Shown: piece after piece, positions 42,492 to 51,497 of the stretch
Layout of the letters: every line of letters starts with the position of its first letter
Position numbering within the stretch: the stretch's first letter is position 1
Source of the DNA: Sphingorhabdus sp. EL138
GTDB lineage: Bacteria > Pseudomonadota > Alphaproteobacteria > Sphingomonadales > Sphingomonadaceae
DNA: 64,000 bases
Assembly (NCBI RefSeq): GCF_945862485.1
Contig: NZ_CAMAYF010000001.1
Coordinates: forward strand, 151,401-215,400
Direction: 5' to 3'
Program-made: the position numbers and the translations under genes
Notes under the pieces: generated by a model
Told to the model about the DNA's origin: nothing
What the model saw: the letters and a program-made list of their open reading frames with translations, nothing else
Database searches by the model: none

Positions 42492-42674
42492 TTAACGACG
42501 CTTGCGATCCATGATCCAGATGACCACCGCAATGACGGTGCCAATGGCCATGCCGATAACGGTTCCGGCAGACGGCTGGTCTACCGCAACGCCGACAATG
42601 GCCCCAATTAATAGCCCAAAGGCAATGAAGATGCCGCCGGCAAGGCGGGGCTGATTATTTTCTGTTTCGGACAT
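42492..42674 (-). CDS. Small two-segment membrane protein, unknown
   Basis: A 60-residue protein that I cannot assign. A polar N-terminus (MSETENNQPRLAGG) is followed by two hydrophobic segments (about 14-32 and 37-54), rich in Gly/Ala/Ile with repeated small residues, and a positively charged tail (DRKRR). AAAGGG lies about six bases ahead of ATG 42674; the earlier start in the frame is not supported. It lies 13 bases upstream of the sorbosone-dehydrogenase-like gene in the same direction, so co-transcription is likely. It may be a membrane partner, but this is only inferred. Confidence 0.65.
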   Translation of the reverse strand: MSETENNQPRLAGGIFIAFGLLIGAIVGVAVDQPSAGTVIGMAIGTVIAVVIWIMDRKRR

Positions 42675-42719
42675 ATTGACCCTTTGCCACCAACTGCGAT
42701 GCGCAAGCAAGCGTGATGT

Positions 42720-45686
42720 TTAACCATCATCCAATGACAGCAACGACGCATTGCCGCCCGCGCTTGTCGTGTCCGTGCTTGTCGTGCGTTCTGCGCAAAA
42801 GCGATACAGATAATGCGGCCCGCCTGCCTTGGGGCCGGTGCCGGATAGGCCCTCGCCCCCAAAGGGTTGGCTGCCAACCACCGCGCCAATCATGGATCGA
42901 TTGATATACAAGTTACCGACGCGCGCCAGTTGTTCGACCACAGCACTGCTGCCAGCAATACGGCTGTGCAGCCCCATCGTTAGACCAAAGCCCTTGACAT
43001 TTATCTTGGCCACCGTCGCTTCCAACGTGCCCGCCTTCCACGTTGCCAAATGCACCAATGGACCAAAATATTCGCGGTTTAGATCGTTTATATCGTCCAG
43101 CTGGATAACCGTCGGCGGCACGAACAGGCCATCGGCTGGAACAGGTATTTCGTGCATGATACGGTCTTTCACGCTGGCACGATATGCCATGAGTGAATCA
43201 TAGGCCGCCTGATCAATAACTGGCCCAATATCCGTGGCTGGGTCAGCCGGATCGCCCATATTCAGCGTATCCATCGCGCCGCGCAGCATTTCCAGCGTAT
43301 GTTCCGCAATATCTTCCTGCAACAGCAACAGCCGCAGCGCCGAACAGCGTTGGCCAGCGGATTGGAACCCCGACACGATGACATCGCGCACAACTTGTTC
43401 GGACAAAGCGGTGGAATCGACAATCATCGCGTTCAAGCCGCCTGTTTCGGCGATCAAAGGCACTAAGGGCCGATCATCATCGGCCAGCAGATTACGGGCA
43501 ATCGCCTTTGCTGTCGGAACGGAGCCTGTGAAAACGACACCCGCGATGCGGGTATCGGCCGTAAGCGCCGCACCAACATCGCCTGCGCCCGTCACAATCT
43601 GCAGCGCGCCATTGGGCACGCCAGCCTTATGCGCCAATGCCACAGCGAACCTGCCGATTGCAGGCGTCTGCGGCGCTGGTTTGGCAACCACCGTATTGCC
43701 TGCGACTAAGGCGGCGACAAGCTGGCCAATGAAAATAGCCAGCGGGAAATTCCATGGGGCAACGGCGATCCACACGCCGCGGCCTTCATGGCGCAGGACA
43801 TTGCGTTCGCCCGTCGGCCCGGGCAATTCAACAGGGACCAAGTCGATGCGGGCGCGCGCGGCATAAAAGCGACAAAAATCAACCGCCTCGCGCACTTCGG
43901 AAAGCGCATCGGGAATTGTTTTGCGCGCCTCTTGCACCGCAATGGCCATCAACTGGCTGCGATTTTCCTCTAACAAATCGGCCAGACGATCAAGGCAATC
44001 GGCGCGCGCTTCGACAGGCGTGCTTGACCATTCAGGATAGGCCGCCAGCGCAGCGGTCACAGCCTCTGCCGGACTTACACTTGCGTCACCATTCACATTC
44101 ACGGGCATGGTGACGGCGGCAACGGTTTCCTGCAATATAATTGCATCATCTAGATCTAGGCCGCCACTGTTCACGCGCTCTGGCTGATACAGGTCTGCAG
44201 GCGCGGCAATCGCAGGATGGGGCATGCCGCCAACAACCATGATTTTTTCCACCGGGTCCGCCAATAATTCGTCTTCGCTGATCGATTGATCCGCCAATTG
44301 ATGGACGAAACTGCTGTTCGCGCCATTCTCTAACAAGCGGCGGACAAGATAGGCCAGCAAGTCGCGATGCCCGCCGACCGGCGCATAGGTGCGGCAATTA
44401 TAGCCTTCCGCTCGCACGAGGCGGTCAAACAAACCCTCCCCCATGCCGTGAAGCCGCTGGAATTCAAAATCGCGCTGTTTGCCCGTCCATTGCAGGATAG
44501 TCGCAACCGTCAAGGCATTGTGCGTCGCAAAGGCCGGGCGGATGTTGCGCGCGGCAAGCATATCCTTGGCGCACGCAAGATAGGACACATCGGTCGCGGC
44601 CTTGCGCGTGAACAACGGAAAGTCGCTCAGGCCACGTTCCTGCGCATGTTTGATTTCGCTGTCCCAATATGCGCCCTTCACCAAGCGTACTTGCAAGATG
44701 CGCGACGTATCGCGGCCCAAGGCGTCGGCCCAAGCGAGCACAGGACGGGCGCGCTTGGAATATGCCTGCACCGCCATGCCGAGCCCATCCCAGCCGAATA
44801 AGGCTGGATCGCGCGCGACCTGCTCGATGATATCGAGGCTCATCTCCAGCCGTGCCGCCTCTTCGGCATCAACCGTCAATTGGACCCCCAGCGCAGACGC
44901 AGAACGCGCCAATTCGCGCACCATCTCGGCAAGTTCCGGCACGCATTTTGCGCTTTGCGCAGTTTCATAGCGCGGGTGGAGCGCGGATAATTTAACCGAA
45001 ACACTATGGCCACGTGCGGGGTTACGGCCAACGGCGGCAACGGCGGCGGCATAGGATTGGAAATAACGTTCGGCATCCGATTTGGTCCGCGCCGCTTCGC
45101 CAAGCATGTCAAAGCTCGCAGTAAAGCCGCGATTGTCCTTCGACTCCATGCGCTTCATCGCTTCGTCAATGTCACGGCCCATAACGAACACTTGGCCCAT
45201 CAGGCGCATCGCCGCACCGACAGCCTGCCGCACAAAGGGTTCGCCAGCCTTTGCAATCAGGCGTTTCAATGTGCTTGTGCTGTCGCCCAGGACGGCCTTA
45301 CCCAGCACCAAGCCCCAAGTGGCACTGTTGACCAGCATGCTGGACGATTGCCCCTTATGATCGCTCCAATCGGCATCTGTGAGCTTGTCGGCAATCAGAA
45401 GGTCCGCCGTCTGCGGATCTGGCACGCGCAGGAACGCTTCGGCCAACGACAGCAACGCCGTGCCCTCTTCGGTGCCTAAGCGATATTGCTGCAAAAAGGA
45501 GTTTACCCAGCCATCGGCCTGCGCCTCCCGCAAATCATCCAGCAGGCTGCGCGCACTGCGCACGATATCGCCCCGCATTTCCCCATCGACCGTGGCAGCC
45601 ACGACCAATGGTGCCAGCACTTCCGTCTCGGGCTTGCGATGATAAGAGCGGAGAGACAGGCGCGTGGAATCGAGTGATGCGTTCAT
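42720..45686 (-). CDS. putA: Bifunctional proline dehydrogenase/glutamate-semialdehyde dehydrogenase PutA
   Basis: PutA oxidises proline to glutamate in two steps (FAD-dependent, then NAD-dependent). The 988 residues hold the proline dehydrogenase domain (about 110-430; SVKLSALHPRYE, LVKGAYWDSEIKHAQERGL and FATHNALTVATI) and the aldehyde dehydrogenase domain (about 480-960; PWNFPLAIFIGQLVAALVAG, AETGGLNAMIVDSTAL, and the catalytic Cys near 781 in SAGQRCSALR). There is no N-terminal ribbon-helix-helix domain, so this is not the autoregulatory trifunctional form. The start at 45686 (MNASLDSTRLS) has poor ribosome binding; an upstream extension of 46 codons is open but looks non-coding. Confidence 0.95.
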   Translation of the reverse strand: MNASLDSTRLSLRSYHRKPETEVLAPLVVAATVDGEMRGDIVRSARSLLDDLREAQADGWVNSFLQQYRLGTEEGTALLSLAEAFLRVPDPQTADLLIADKLTDADWSDHKGQSSSMLVNSATWGLVLGKAVLGDSTSTLKRLIAKAGEPFVRQAVGAAMRLMGQVFVMGRDIDEAMKRMESKDNRGFTASFDMLGEAARTKSDAERYFQSYAAAVAAVGRNPARGHSVSVKLSALHPRYETAQSAKCVPELAEMVRELARSASALGVQLTVDAEEAARLEMSLDIIEQVARDPALFGWDGLGMAVQAYSKRARPVLAWADALGRDTSRILQVRLVKGAYWDSEIKHAQERGLSDFPLFTRKAATDVSYLACAKDMLAARNIRPAFATHNALTVATILQWTGKQRDFEFQRLHGMGEGLFDRLVRAEGYNCRTYAPVGGHRDLLAYLVRRLLENGANSSFVHQLADQSISEDELLADPVEKIMVVGGMPHPAIAAPADLYQPERVNSGGLDLDDAIILQETVAAVTMPVNVNGDASVSPAEAVTAALAAYPEWSSTPVEARADCLDRLADLLEENRSQLMAIAVQEARKTIPDALSEVREAVDFCRFYAARARIDLVPVELPGPTGERNVLRHEGRGVWIAVAPWNFPLAIFIGQLVAALVAGNTVVAKPAPQTPAIGRFAVALAHKAGVPNGALQIVTGAGDVGAALTADTRIAGVVFTGSVPTAKAIARNLLADDDRPLVPLIAETGGLNAMIVDSTALSEQVVRDVIVSGFQSAGQRCSALRLLLLQEDIAEHTLEMLRGAMDTLNMGDPADPATDIGPVIDQAAYDSLMAYRASVKDRIMHEIPVPADGLFVPPTVIQLDDINDLNREYFGPLVHLATWKAGTLEATVAKINVKGFGLTMGLHSRIAGSSAVVEQLARVGNLYINRSMIGAVVGSQPFGGEGLSGTGPKAGGPHYLYRFCAERTTSTDTTSAGGNASLLSLDDG

Positions 45687-45734
45687 AGCTGCGCTTTGCA
45701 GGATAATGCCAAAACAGACAAGTTTCACTTGTAA

Positions 45735-45772
45735 CGAAAAAGCCAGCCTTCGAGCGAAGACTGGCCTTTTCG
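45735..45772 (-). other. Strong hairpin upstream of putA (possible terminator or attenuator)
   Basis: CGAAAAAGCCAG (45735-45746) pairs with CTGGCCTTTTCG (45761-45772) with one mismatch, and the interior CTTC/GAAG pairs around a GAGC tetraloop. T-runs flank both sides, so it resembles a bidirectional terminator. It lies in the divergent 229-base gap between putA (minus) and the phytase-like gene (plus), about 50 bases before the putA start. A terminator in a divergent leader is odd; it could attenuate putA. A 17-codon frame covers it on the minus strand. Confidence 0.55.
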
Positions 45773-45915
45773 ATTCATGTCTAAAGCTGAATCCCTGTTC
45801 TGCTTGGTGCCAAATAAGGTTCAAGGGCAGTGCCGGACAAATAGGCGATTTGCTTTAGCCAGAATTGACTTATGAACATCGATCATTGACCCGACGGTGA
45901 ACGCGGAGGAGTGAC

Positions 45916-46932
45916 ATGTCAGCAAAGTTGAAACGTCTTGCGCTCATCATCGCCTTGGCCGTGCTCGCCGTCGGCGGCGTGCGCACGATTTATCCGAGCG
46001 ACAGCCAAGTCATCAGCTTGCGACCGCTGATGCTCAATCCCGACAACCCCGCCCAGCGGCAGGTGGGCGCTCTGGAATTTGTCGAGGCATGGGAATTACG
46101 CAGCAGCAACGAAAATTTCGGCGGTATTTCGGCACTGGTTTCTGTGGGACATAGCCGTTTTGTCGGGATTGGCGACGCCGGAACACTCATCCGTTTTGGA
46201 TGGACCAAGGATGGGCGGATCGACCGCGCCACCATCACCCCGCTGCCAAATTTGCAAGGTCCGAATGTGTCTTACAAAGACCGCGATAGTGAGGGACTGG
46301 CTTATGACCCCGATAGCGGCCAATATTGGGTGAGTTTTGAAGGCAATCACGCGATCCGGCGGTATTCAAAATCCTTCGTCCAACAAACGGGCATGATACG
46401 GCCCGCAGCTTTGCAAAAATTGCCGCGCAACAAAGGTGCGGAGAGCATAGTTCGCCTGCAGGATGGTCGGTTTATCATCATCGCCGAGAGCCTTGACGAC
46501 GACATGCACAGCGCATGGATATTTTCTGGCGACCCGGTTGAAAGCGCCACCACCGCCACGCCCTTCAAATTCCGTCCGCCAAAGGGCTACCGCGTGACCG
46601 ATGCGGTGCAACTGCCCGATGGGCGAATTGTCATTCTCAATCGCGCCGTCGGGTTTCTATCGGGATTCACCGCGAAGCTATCGTTGCTGAACCCCGAGAG
46701 CATCAGTCGCGGCAGCGTGCTTTCGGCGGACGTCATCGCATCGCTTGCCGCGCCATTGCTCGTCGACAATATGGAGGGGATTGCCGTCACGGGCGCAGGG
46801 AACAAATTGTTCCTTTGGCTGATCTCGGACAATAACTTCACCTTGCTCCAAAGAACGATATTGATGAAATTCCGTTTGAACCGACAAGCGGACAGCAAAA
46901 AGCCGGAAGCAGATACTGCCCCCGGCTTGTGA
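45916..46932 (+). CDS. Esterase-like activity of phytase family protein
   Basis: Predicted secreted or membrane-anchored beta-propeller protein of 338 residues in the phytase-like esterase family (PF13449-type). It begins with a hydrophobic signal segment (about 8-25). Family segments include FGGISALVSVGHSRFVGIGD, KDRDSEGLAYDPDSGQYWVS, NKGAESIVRLQDGRFI and VDNMEGIAVTGAG near the end, each with acidic residues as expected for a metal site. A strong ribosome binding site (GGAGGAG) lies directly before ATG 45916. It is divergent from putA and convergent with rpmB. Substrate unknown. Confidence 0.8.
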   Translation: MSAKLKRLALIIALAVLAVGGVRTIYPSDSQVISLRPLMLNPDNPAQRQVGALEFVEAWELRSSNENFGGISALVSVGHSRFVGIGDAGTLIRFGWTKDGRIDRATITPLPNLQGPNVSYKDRDSEGLAYDPDSGQYWVSFEGNHAIRRYSKSFVQQTGMIRPAALQKLPRNKGAESIVRLQDGRFIIIAESLDDDMHSAWIFSGDPVESATTATPFKFRPPKGYRVTDAVQLPDGRIVILNRAVGFLSGFTAKLSLLNPESISRGSVLSADVIASLAAPLLVDNMEGIAVTGAGNKLFLWLISDNNFTLLQRTILMKFRLNRQADSKKPEADTAPGL

Positions 46933-46970
46933 TTCGCTTTCGCAAAAGGCCGCGTCAGCAGCCCTTGGCC

Positions 46971-47261
46971 TTACGCCGCAGCTTTTTGCTTCTTGGCGAT
47001 TTCTTTTTTCACTTTGCGCGCATTGGTCGAAAGCTTCTCATCCGAAGTCTTCAACAACCAATTGTCGAGACCGCCAACATGCTCAACCGAACGCAGACCG
47101 TGGGTCGACACGCGGAACTTGTAGCCTTGCTCAAGCGCGTCCGACAACAACGTAACATTCTGCAGATTTGGCAGGAATGTGCGCTTCGTCTTGTTGTTGG
47201 CGTGGCTCACATTGTTGCCGACCAGACGGCCTTTACCGGTGAGTTCGCAGATGCGCGCCAT
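46971..47261 (-). CDS. rpmB: 50S ribosomal protein L28
   Basis: Structural protein of the large ribosomal subunit, 96 residues. It starts [20 protein letters not shown] and continues with KRTFLPNLQ, then a basic C-terminus ending KKQKAAA, all typical of the alphaproteobacterial L28. The start at 47261 is confirmed by AGGA upstream and by homology; the longer frame adds an unrelated extension. It is a single gene, divergent from tadA across about 130 bases. No zinc-binding cysteines are seen beyond C5, so it is the zinc-independent type. Confidence 0.96.
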   Translation of the reverse strand: MARICELTGKGRLVGNNVSHANNKTKRTFLPNLQNVTLLSDALEQGYKFRVSTHGLRSVEHVGGLDNWLLKTSDEKLSTNARKVKKEIAKKQKAAA

Positions 47262-47392
47262 GATATATGTCCTGTATAAAATAAGTGTATGCGGAATCAC
47301 TGACCCGCGAAAGTCGCTGCCCCTAACCCTCCACGCCGAAAAGGTCAAGCCGATGTGTGGCCAAAAGCGGGAATCTGCGCTAGCAAAATGTC

Positions 47393-47848
47393 ATGTCCCT
47401 AACCAAAGCCCGCGAAATGATGAACGAAGCGCTCAATCTCGCGCAATATGCCGCTGTACAAGGTGAAGTGCCCGTTGGCGCAATCGTCGTCAAGGATGGG
47501 ATCATTATTGGACGCGGTGCCAACCGCCCGATGGAAAGCCATGACCCCACCGCGCACGCCGAAATCATCGCCATTCGGGAGGCTGCAGCCTATCTTGGCA
47601 ATGACCGCCTGACCGGATGTGACCTATGGGTAACGCTGGAGCCCTGTGCGATGTGTGCGGGTGCGATTGCCCATGCCCGCATCGCTCGGCTCTATTATGG
47701 CGCGGACGATGCCAAGGGCGGCGCTGTCACCCATGGCCCCCGTTTGTTTGAACAATCGACCCTGCACCATAAGCCGGAGATATATGCCGGCATCGCCGCA
47801 GACGAATCTGCTGCCTTGCTCAAAAAATTCTTTGCGGAACGGCGTTAA
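47393..47848 (+). CDS. tadA: tRNA adenosine(34) deaminase TadA
   Basis: Converts wobble adenosine to inosine in tRNA-Arg(ACG). The 151 residues hold the zinc/catalytic motifs HAEIIAIREAA (His ligand and catalytic Glu) and PCAMCAGAIAHARI (two cysteine ligands). Deaminase-family lengths agree. It starts MSLTKAREMMNEALNLAQ. Its stop overlaps the stop of the convergent dienelactone hydrolase gene by four bases. Nothing unusual was seen. Confidence 0.96.
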   Translation: MSLTKAREMMNEALNLAQYAAVQGEVPVGAIVVKDGIIIGRGANRPMESHDPTAHAEIIAIREAAAYLGNDRLTGCDLWVTLEPCAMCAGAIAHARIARLYYGADDAKGGAVTHGPRLFEQSTLHHKPEIYAGIAADESAALLKKFFAERR

Positions 47849-48750
47849 CGCAGATTTTCGTCAAAAAATGCCAGCGTGCGGTCCCAAGACAATTCCGCCG
47901 CTGCTGTGTCGAAACGCGGCGTGCTGTCATTGTGGAAACCATGCTGTGTTCCCGGGTAGAAATGCACGTTGAAACGCTTCTGGTTCGCAATAAGCGCGGC
48001 CTGATAGGGTAACCAGCCTGCGTTAATCCTCTCATCCACCTCGGCATAATGGATCAACAACGGCGCCTTAATCGCAGACACTTCTGCCACCCTTGGCTGG
48101 CGCCCATAATAAGGCACCGATGCCGCCATTTCGGGATAGGCCACCGCCAGCGCATTGCACACCCCGCCGCCATAGCAAAAACCAACCGCGCCGACCTTGC
48201 CTGTGCTTTCGGAATGATCCCGCAGATATTCAAAGCCGGCAAAGAAATCCTCCAACAACTTGGCTGGGTTCAACTTCGCCTGCAAAGCGCGACCCGTCTC
48301 GTCATTGCCGGGATAGCCGCCGACGGAGGACAGACCATCTGGACCCAGCGCCATATAACCCGCCTTGGCCAAACGCCGGACAACATCCTCAATATAAGGG
48401 TTAAGCCCGCGATTTTCGTGGATGACCAGCACCGTCGGTAGCTTGCCCTTTGCCTTGGCGGGTTTAGCTAACAAGCCATTGATGCTTCCATGACCATCGG
48501 GACTTGGCACGATTACGCGTGAGGTGACGATGGCGGGGTCATCCGCCTTTACCTGCTGCGCCAGCGCGTAGTCGGGCTGCAGCTGATTAAGGATCATCAA
48601 TCCTGTCACGCCCGCTGCGGCAAATTTGCCCGCCTCACGCATGAATTCCCGCTTGGTCATCTTGCCATGGACATAGCCATCAAAGATTTCGAGGATATAG
48701 GGATGAAAATCGCTGGCCTTCATGCGGGTTGGCGTATTGGCTGGCTGCAT
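47845..48750 (-). CDS. Dienelactone hydrolase family protein
   Basis: Alpha/beta hydrolase of the dienelactone hydrolase family, 301 residues. The nucleophile elbow is GFCYGGG with C192, the oxyanion/active-site segment is HENRG (E112), and the acid and histidine are in YAEVDERI (D239) and TQHGFH (H270). The N-terminus has MTKREFMREAGKF plus a hydrophobic stretch up to residue 65, which resembles an export or twin-arginine-like leader but lacks the twin Arg. The start at 48750 has AAGGAG eight bases upstream. It begins ten bases after the LytTR regulator's stop, so it belongs to the kinase-regulator operon. Substrate unknown. Confidence 0.85.
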   Translation of the reverse strand: MQPANTPTRMKASDFHPYILEIFDGYVHGKMTKREFMREAGKFAAAGVTGLMILNQLQPDYALAQQVKADDPAIVTSRVIVPSPDGHGSINGLLAKPAKAKGKLPTVLVIHENRGLNPYIEDVVRRLAKAGYMALGPDGLSSVGGYPGNDETGRALQAKLNPAKLLEDFFAGFEYLRDHSESTGKVGAVGFCYGGGVCNALAVAYPEMAASVPYYGRQPRVAEVSAIKAPLLIHYAEVDERINAGWLPYQAALIANQKRFNVHFYPGTQHGFHNDSTPRFDTAAAELSWDRTLAFFDENLR

Positions 48751-48760
48751 GCCTAACTCC

Positions 48761-49561
48761 TTAATGGACGAAACGGGCAACGACGTCGCGGTACGACCGG
48801 CTAACCTTCACCTGCGCGCCTGATTCCAGCACCAAAAAGCACTCGCCATTGGTATGGGGCTTCACTTGGCGGACCTGATCCAAATTGACGATCGTGGAAC
48901 GGTGCACCCGTTGGAAGGTGCGCGGGTCGAGCCGTTTTTCCAAATCCTTCATCGTTTCACGCAGGATTAGCGAGGTTTCGGCGGTATAAATGCACATATA
49001 ATCGCCCGCCGCATCAATGCGTTCAATACTCGCGACATCAACGCGGAAAATCTGACCGCGATCCTTGACGTTGATCAGCTTTTCAAAGCGGGTGGATGCC
49101 AAATCGTCATCCAATGATCCCAAATTGTCCGCCGCATTTGGCGCAACTTCGTTGATAACCGTGCGCAGGCGGTCGAGTTCTTCTGATGTCCGCTTTTCGG
49201 ACAGCCGGCTGCGCACGCGGTCCATGGTGTCAGCCAGCCGTTCGGGTTCCACAGGCTTCATCAGATAATCGATGGCCTGCGCCTCAAACGCCTTAATGGC
49301 ATGTTCGGAATATGCGGTCACAAACACAAACAAGGGTGGGTCGATGTCCATCACGCCTTGCACAACCGAAAAGCCGTCAAATCCCGGCATTTGAATATCT
49401 AAGAAGACCAAGTCAGGTTTTAGTGTCTTGATCTTGCGAATGGCCTCGCGACCATTGTGGCAAGTGGCCACAATTTCGATATCATCAAAGGGTTGAAGCC
49501 GTAGTTCGAGACCTTGAATGGCCAGCTTTTCATCGTCGACCAATATTGTACGAATGCTCAT
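48761..49561 (-). CDS. LytTR-domain response regulator
   Basis: Response regulator of 266 residues. The receiver domain (1-120) has the acidic residues D9/D10 and phosphoacceptor D55 (FLDIQMPGFDG), and T101-V102-A104-like residues in FVTAYSEHAIKAF. A LytTR DNA-binding domain (about 160-266) has RGQIFRVDVASIERIDA, DYMCIYT and RTFQRVHRSTIVNLDQV, a hallmark of the AlgR/LytR family that binds DNA by a beta-strand fold. The start overlaps the kinase stop in ATGA (49558-49561). The dienelactone hydrolase gene follows closely. Target genes are unknown. Confidence 0.9.
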   Translation of the reverse strand: MSIRTILVDDEKLAIQGLELRLQPFDDIEIVATCHNGREAIRKIKTLKPDLVFLDIQMPGFDGFSVVQGVMDIDPPLFVFVTAYSEHAIKAFEAQAIDYLMKPVEPERLADTMDRVRSRLSEKRTSEELDRLRTVINEVAPNAADNLGSLDDDLASTRFEKLINVKDRGQIFRVDVASIERIDAAGDYMCIYTAETSLILRETMKDLEKRLDPRTFQRVHRSTIVNLDQVRQVKPHTNGECFLVLESGAQVKVSRSYRDVVARFVH

Positions 49562-50694
49562 GCGGATTTCATTCCTTGCTGTTGCGCCCCCGCTTGATTG
49601 TCTTCCCCTGCGATCATCCGGTTTTGATAGGGGAGTTCTAATAACACCTCAAATCCTCCCCCGGCCTTTACATAATGTTCAAAGCGTTGGTCCTCGCCAT
49701 AAGCTTGCGACAGTCGCTCGCGCGTGTTCGCCATGCCGACACCTGTGGATAGGCTGTGGTCTTGTTGTCCCGGCTGCAAGCCCGGGCCAGTGTCCGAAAC
49801 GGTAATCCGCACCCTTTGACCGACGAGTTGAGCGGTCACCGAAATATCCGCGCCCTCTTCCTTGGGCGTGACCGCATATTTGATAGCATTTTCCACAAGT
49901 GGCTGCAGCAACAACGAAGGCACCAATGCGTTTTCCACCGATGGTTCGATGATGAAATATGTCCGCAACCGTTCTTCAAACCGCATTTTTTCAATATCGA
50001 GATATAGTTTTAACGTCTCAATTTCCTGAGTTAGCGGCACTTTCGCAGCCGCTTCATTGATCAGCGTAAACCGCAAAAATGAGGACAGGCGCGACAGCAT
50101 AGCATTGGCTTGGTCTGTCTGTTTCAACAGCACTAAGGTCGAAATGCTATTCAATGTGTTGAAAAGGAAATGAGGGTTCAGCTGATAGCGTAACATCGTA
50201 AGTTGCGCGCTGGTCGCCTGCGCCTCTAGCCGCATCATCTGGTCGGCTTGCTCTTCTGCGCGCACAAAATAATTGATGGCGTAATATAAGGCGGACCATG
50301 CCGCGAGCAGCACTGAGTTGATATAAATCGCCGCCAGCCATAATTGGGCAAAAGGCGTTTCATCGACCCCGTCACGAATGGTTTGCAGCACCCACACGTC
50401 CACATAGGCATAACCCAAAGTCGCGAGCGAGACAGACACGAAGGTCAGGCTCCATGTGATAAACGGCCGCTGATCAATCAAGAACCGGTATATCACCGAA
50501 AGAAGCAGCGTGATCGAATAGCCCGTCACCGCAGAAATCAGGATGGGCACCAAGAAGCTGACGGGCTGCCCCTGCGCAATACCGGAAGCTGCGCGCAATA
50601 TGACCGCGCCCGCCCAACCAGCCGAGTGCAAGTTCCAAAAAGCGCGATTCTTGTCCGAGAAGAAGGGTTTATCTGTAAGCTCTAATACCGCCAT
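49558..50694 (-). CDS. Sensor histidine kinase, LytS/YehU type
   Basis: Membrane sensor kinase of 378 residues. Four or five hydrophobic segments fill the first 145 residues, with no large periplasmic loop. The His_kinase domain then starts at MLRYQLNPHFLFNTLNSIST, with the phosphoacceptor H175. The ATPase half has LLLQPLVENAIKYAV (N-box) and SDTGPGLQPG (G-box). Its stop overlaps the LytTR regulator start by four bases, the classic partner arrangement. The signal sensed is unknown. The divergent HD-domain gene starts 89 bases away. Confidence 0.92.
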   Translation of the reverse strand: MAVLELTDKPFFSDKNRAFWNLHSAGWAGAVILRAASGIAQGQPVSFLVPILISAVTGYSITLLLSVIYRFLIDQRPFITWSLTFVSVSLATLGYAYVDVWVLQTIRDGVDETPFAQLWLAAIYINSVLLAAWSALYYAINYFVRAEEQADQMMRLEAQATSAQLTMLRYQLNPHFLFNTLNSISTLVLLKQTDQANAMLSRLSSFLRFTLINEAAAKVPLTQEIETLKLYLDIEKMRFEERLRTYFIIEPSVENALVPSLLLQPLVENAIKYAVTPKEEGADISVTAQLVGQRVRITVSDTGPGLQPGQQDHSLSTGVGMANTRERLSQAYGEDQRFEHYVKAGGGFEVLLELPYQNRMIAGEDNQAGAQQQGMKSA

Positions 50695-50783
50695 ATTTTC
50701 GGTCTAGCCGCTTTTTGCGCGCGCATGAAGCCCTTGTTTCGTCGGCCAAGGCTGTTACACATTGCAGGCGAGAGGATAGTAAA

Positions 50784-51377
50784 ATGGACAGCCAAGAAGA
50801 CCGCGCAACTTTTCATGATATGGCGCAGAGCACGCAAGAGGATTGGCAGATCATCATGCGGCACAATATCCCCTTTTCGCAAGATGGCGGACGCCGGATT
50901 TTGGACCATCTGAAATTGCTCGACGGTGATTTTGGCGGCTTTGCAGTCGACCGGCTGACACATTCCTTGCAAACCGCGACACGCGCCCATCGCGATGGCC
51001 GGGATGAAGAATATGTGGTGATGGCCTTGCTGCACGACATTGGCGATACGCTGGGCGCAGCCAACCATCCCGACATTGCAGCGGCGATATTGAAACCGTT
51101 TGTGTCAGAAAAAATTCTTTGGATTGTGCAGAATCACGGCATTTTTCAGGGGCGTAATTTCTTCCACCATCTCGGCCTTGACCGCGACATGCGTGAGCAG
51201 TTTCGCGGGCATGAGTGGTTTGCCGATACCGAAGAATTTATCGACAAATATGACTGCCCATCCTTTGATCCGGATTATGACACGCTGCCGCTTTCATTTT
51301 TCGAACCGATGGTGATGAAGCTTTTCCGTAGCCCGCTCAATAGCATCTACAAAAGGGCGGTAGAGGCGGTCGCTTAG
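50784..51377 (+). CDS. HD-domain protein
   Basis: HD-superfamily metal-binding protein of 197 residues. The signature is H60 followed by the LLHDIGD motif (H84, D85). Further histidines in NHPD, QNHGIFQG and HHLGL and the acidic FDPDYDTLPL tail could supply a two-metal site. The arrangement recalls diiron HD oxygenases and phosphohydrolases, but I cannot say which. It starts at 50784, with GAGAGGA just upstream; an earlier in-frame start would lack a ribosome site. It is divergent from the LytS-like kinase. Confidence 0.8.
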   Translation: MDSQEDRATFHDMAQSTQEDWQIIMRHNIPFSQDGGRRILDHLKLLDGDFGGFAVDRLTHSLQTATRAHRDGRDEEYVVMALLHDIGDTLGAANHPDIAAAILKPFVSEKILWIVQNHGIFQGRNFFHHLGLDRDMREQFRGHEWFADTEEFIDKYDCPSFDPDYDTLPLSFFEPMVMKLFRSPLNSIYKRAVEAVA

Positions 51378-51438
51378 ATCGGTCATTTTGCGCGCGCCCT
51401 TTTAATGAGGGGCGTTCATGCTTATCTTCTTGTGATAT

Positions 51439-51458
51439 GGGTCAGTGCATTCTGACCC
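51439..51458 (+). other. Hairpin between the HD gene and the small basic gene
   Basis: GGGTCAG (51439-51445) and CTGACCC (51452-51458) form a seven-base perfect stem around TGCATT. No T-run follows. It lies about 60 bases after the HD-domain stop and 40 bases before the small basic gene. It could be an operator or an RNA stem; neither is shown. Confidence 0.35.
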
Positions 51459-51497
51459 AAGCCTAAATTGCGCACGACTGCCTCAAAGGAAAATATC

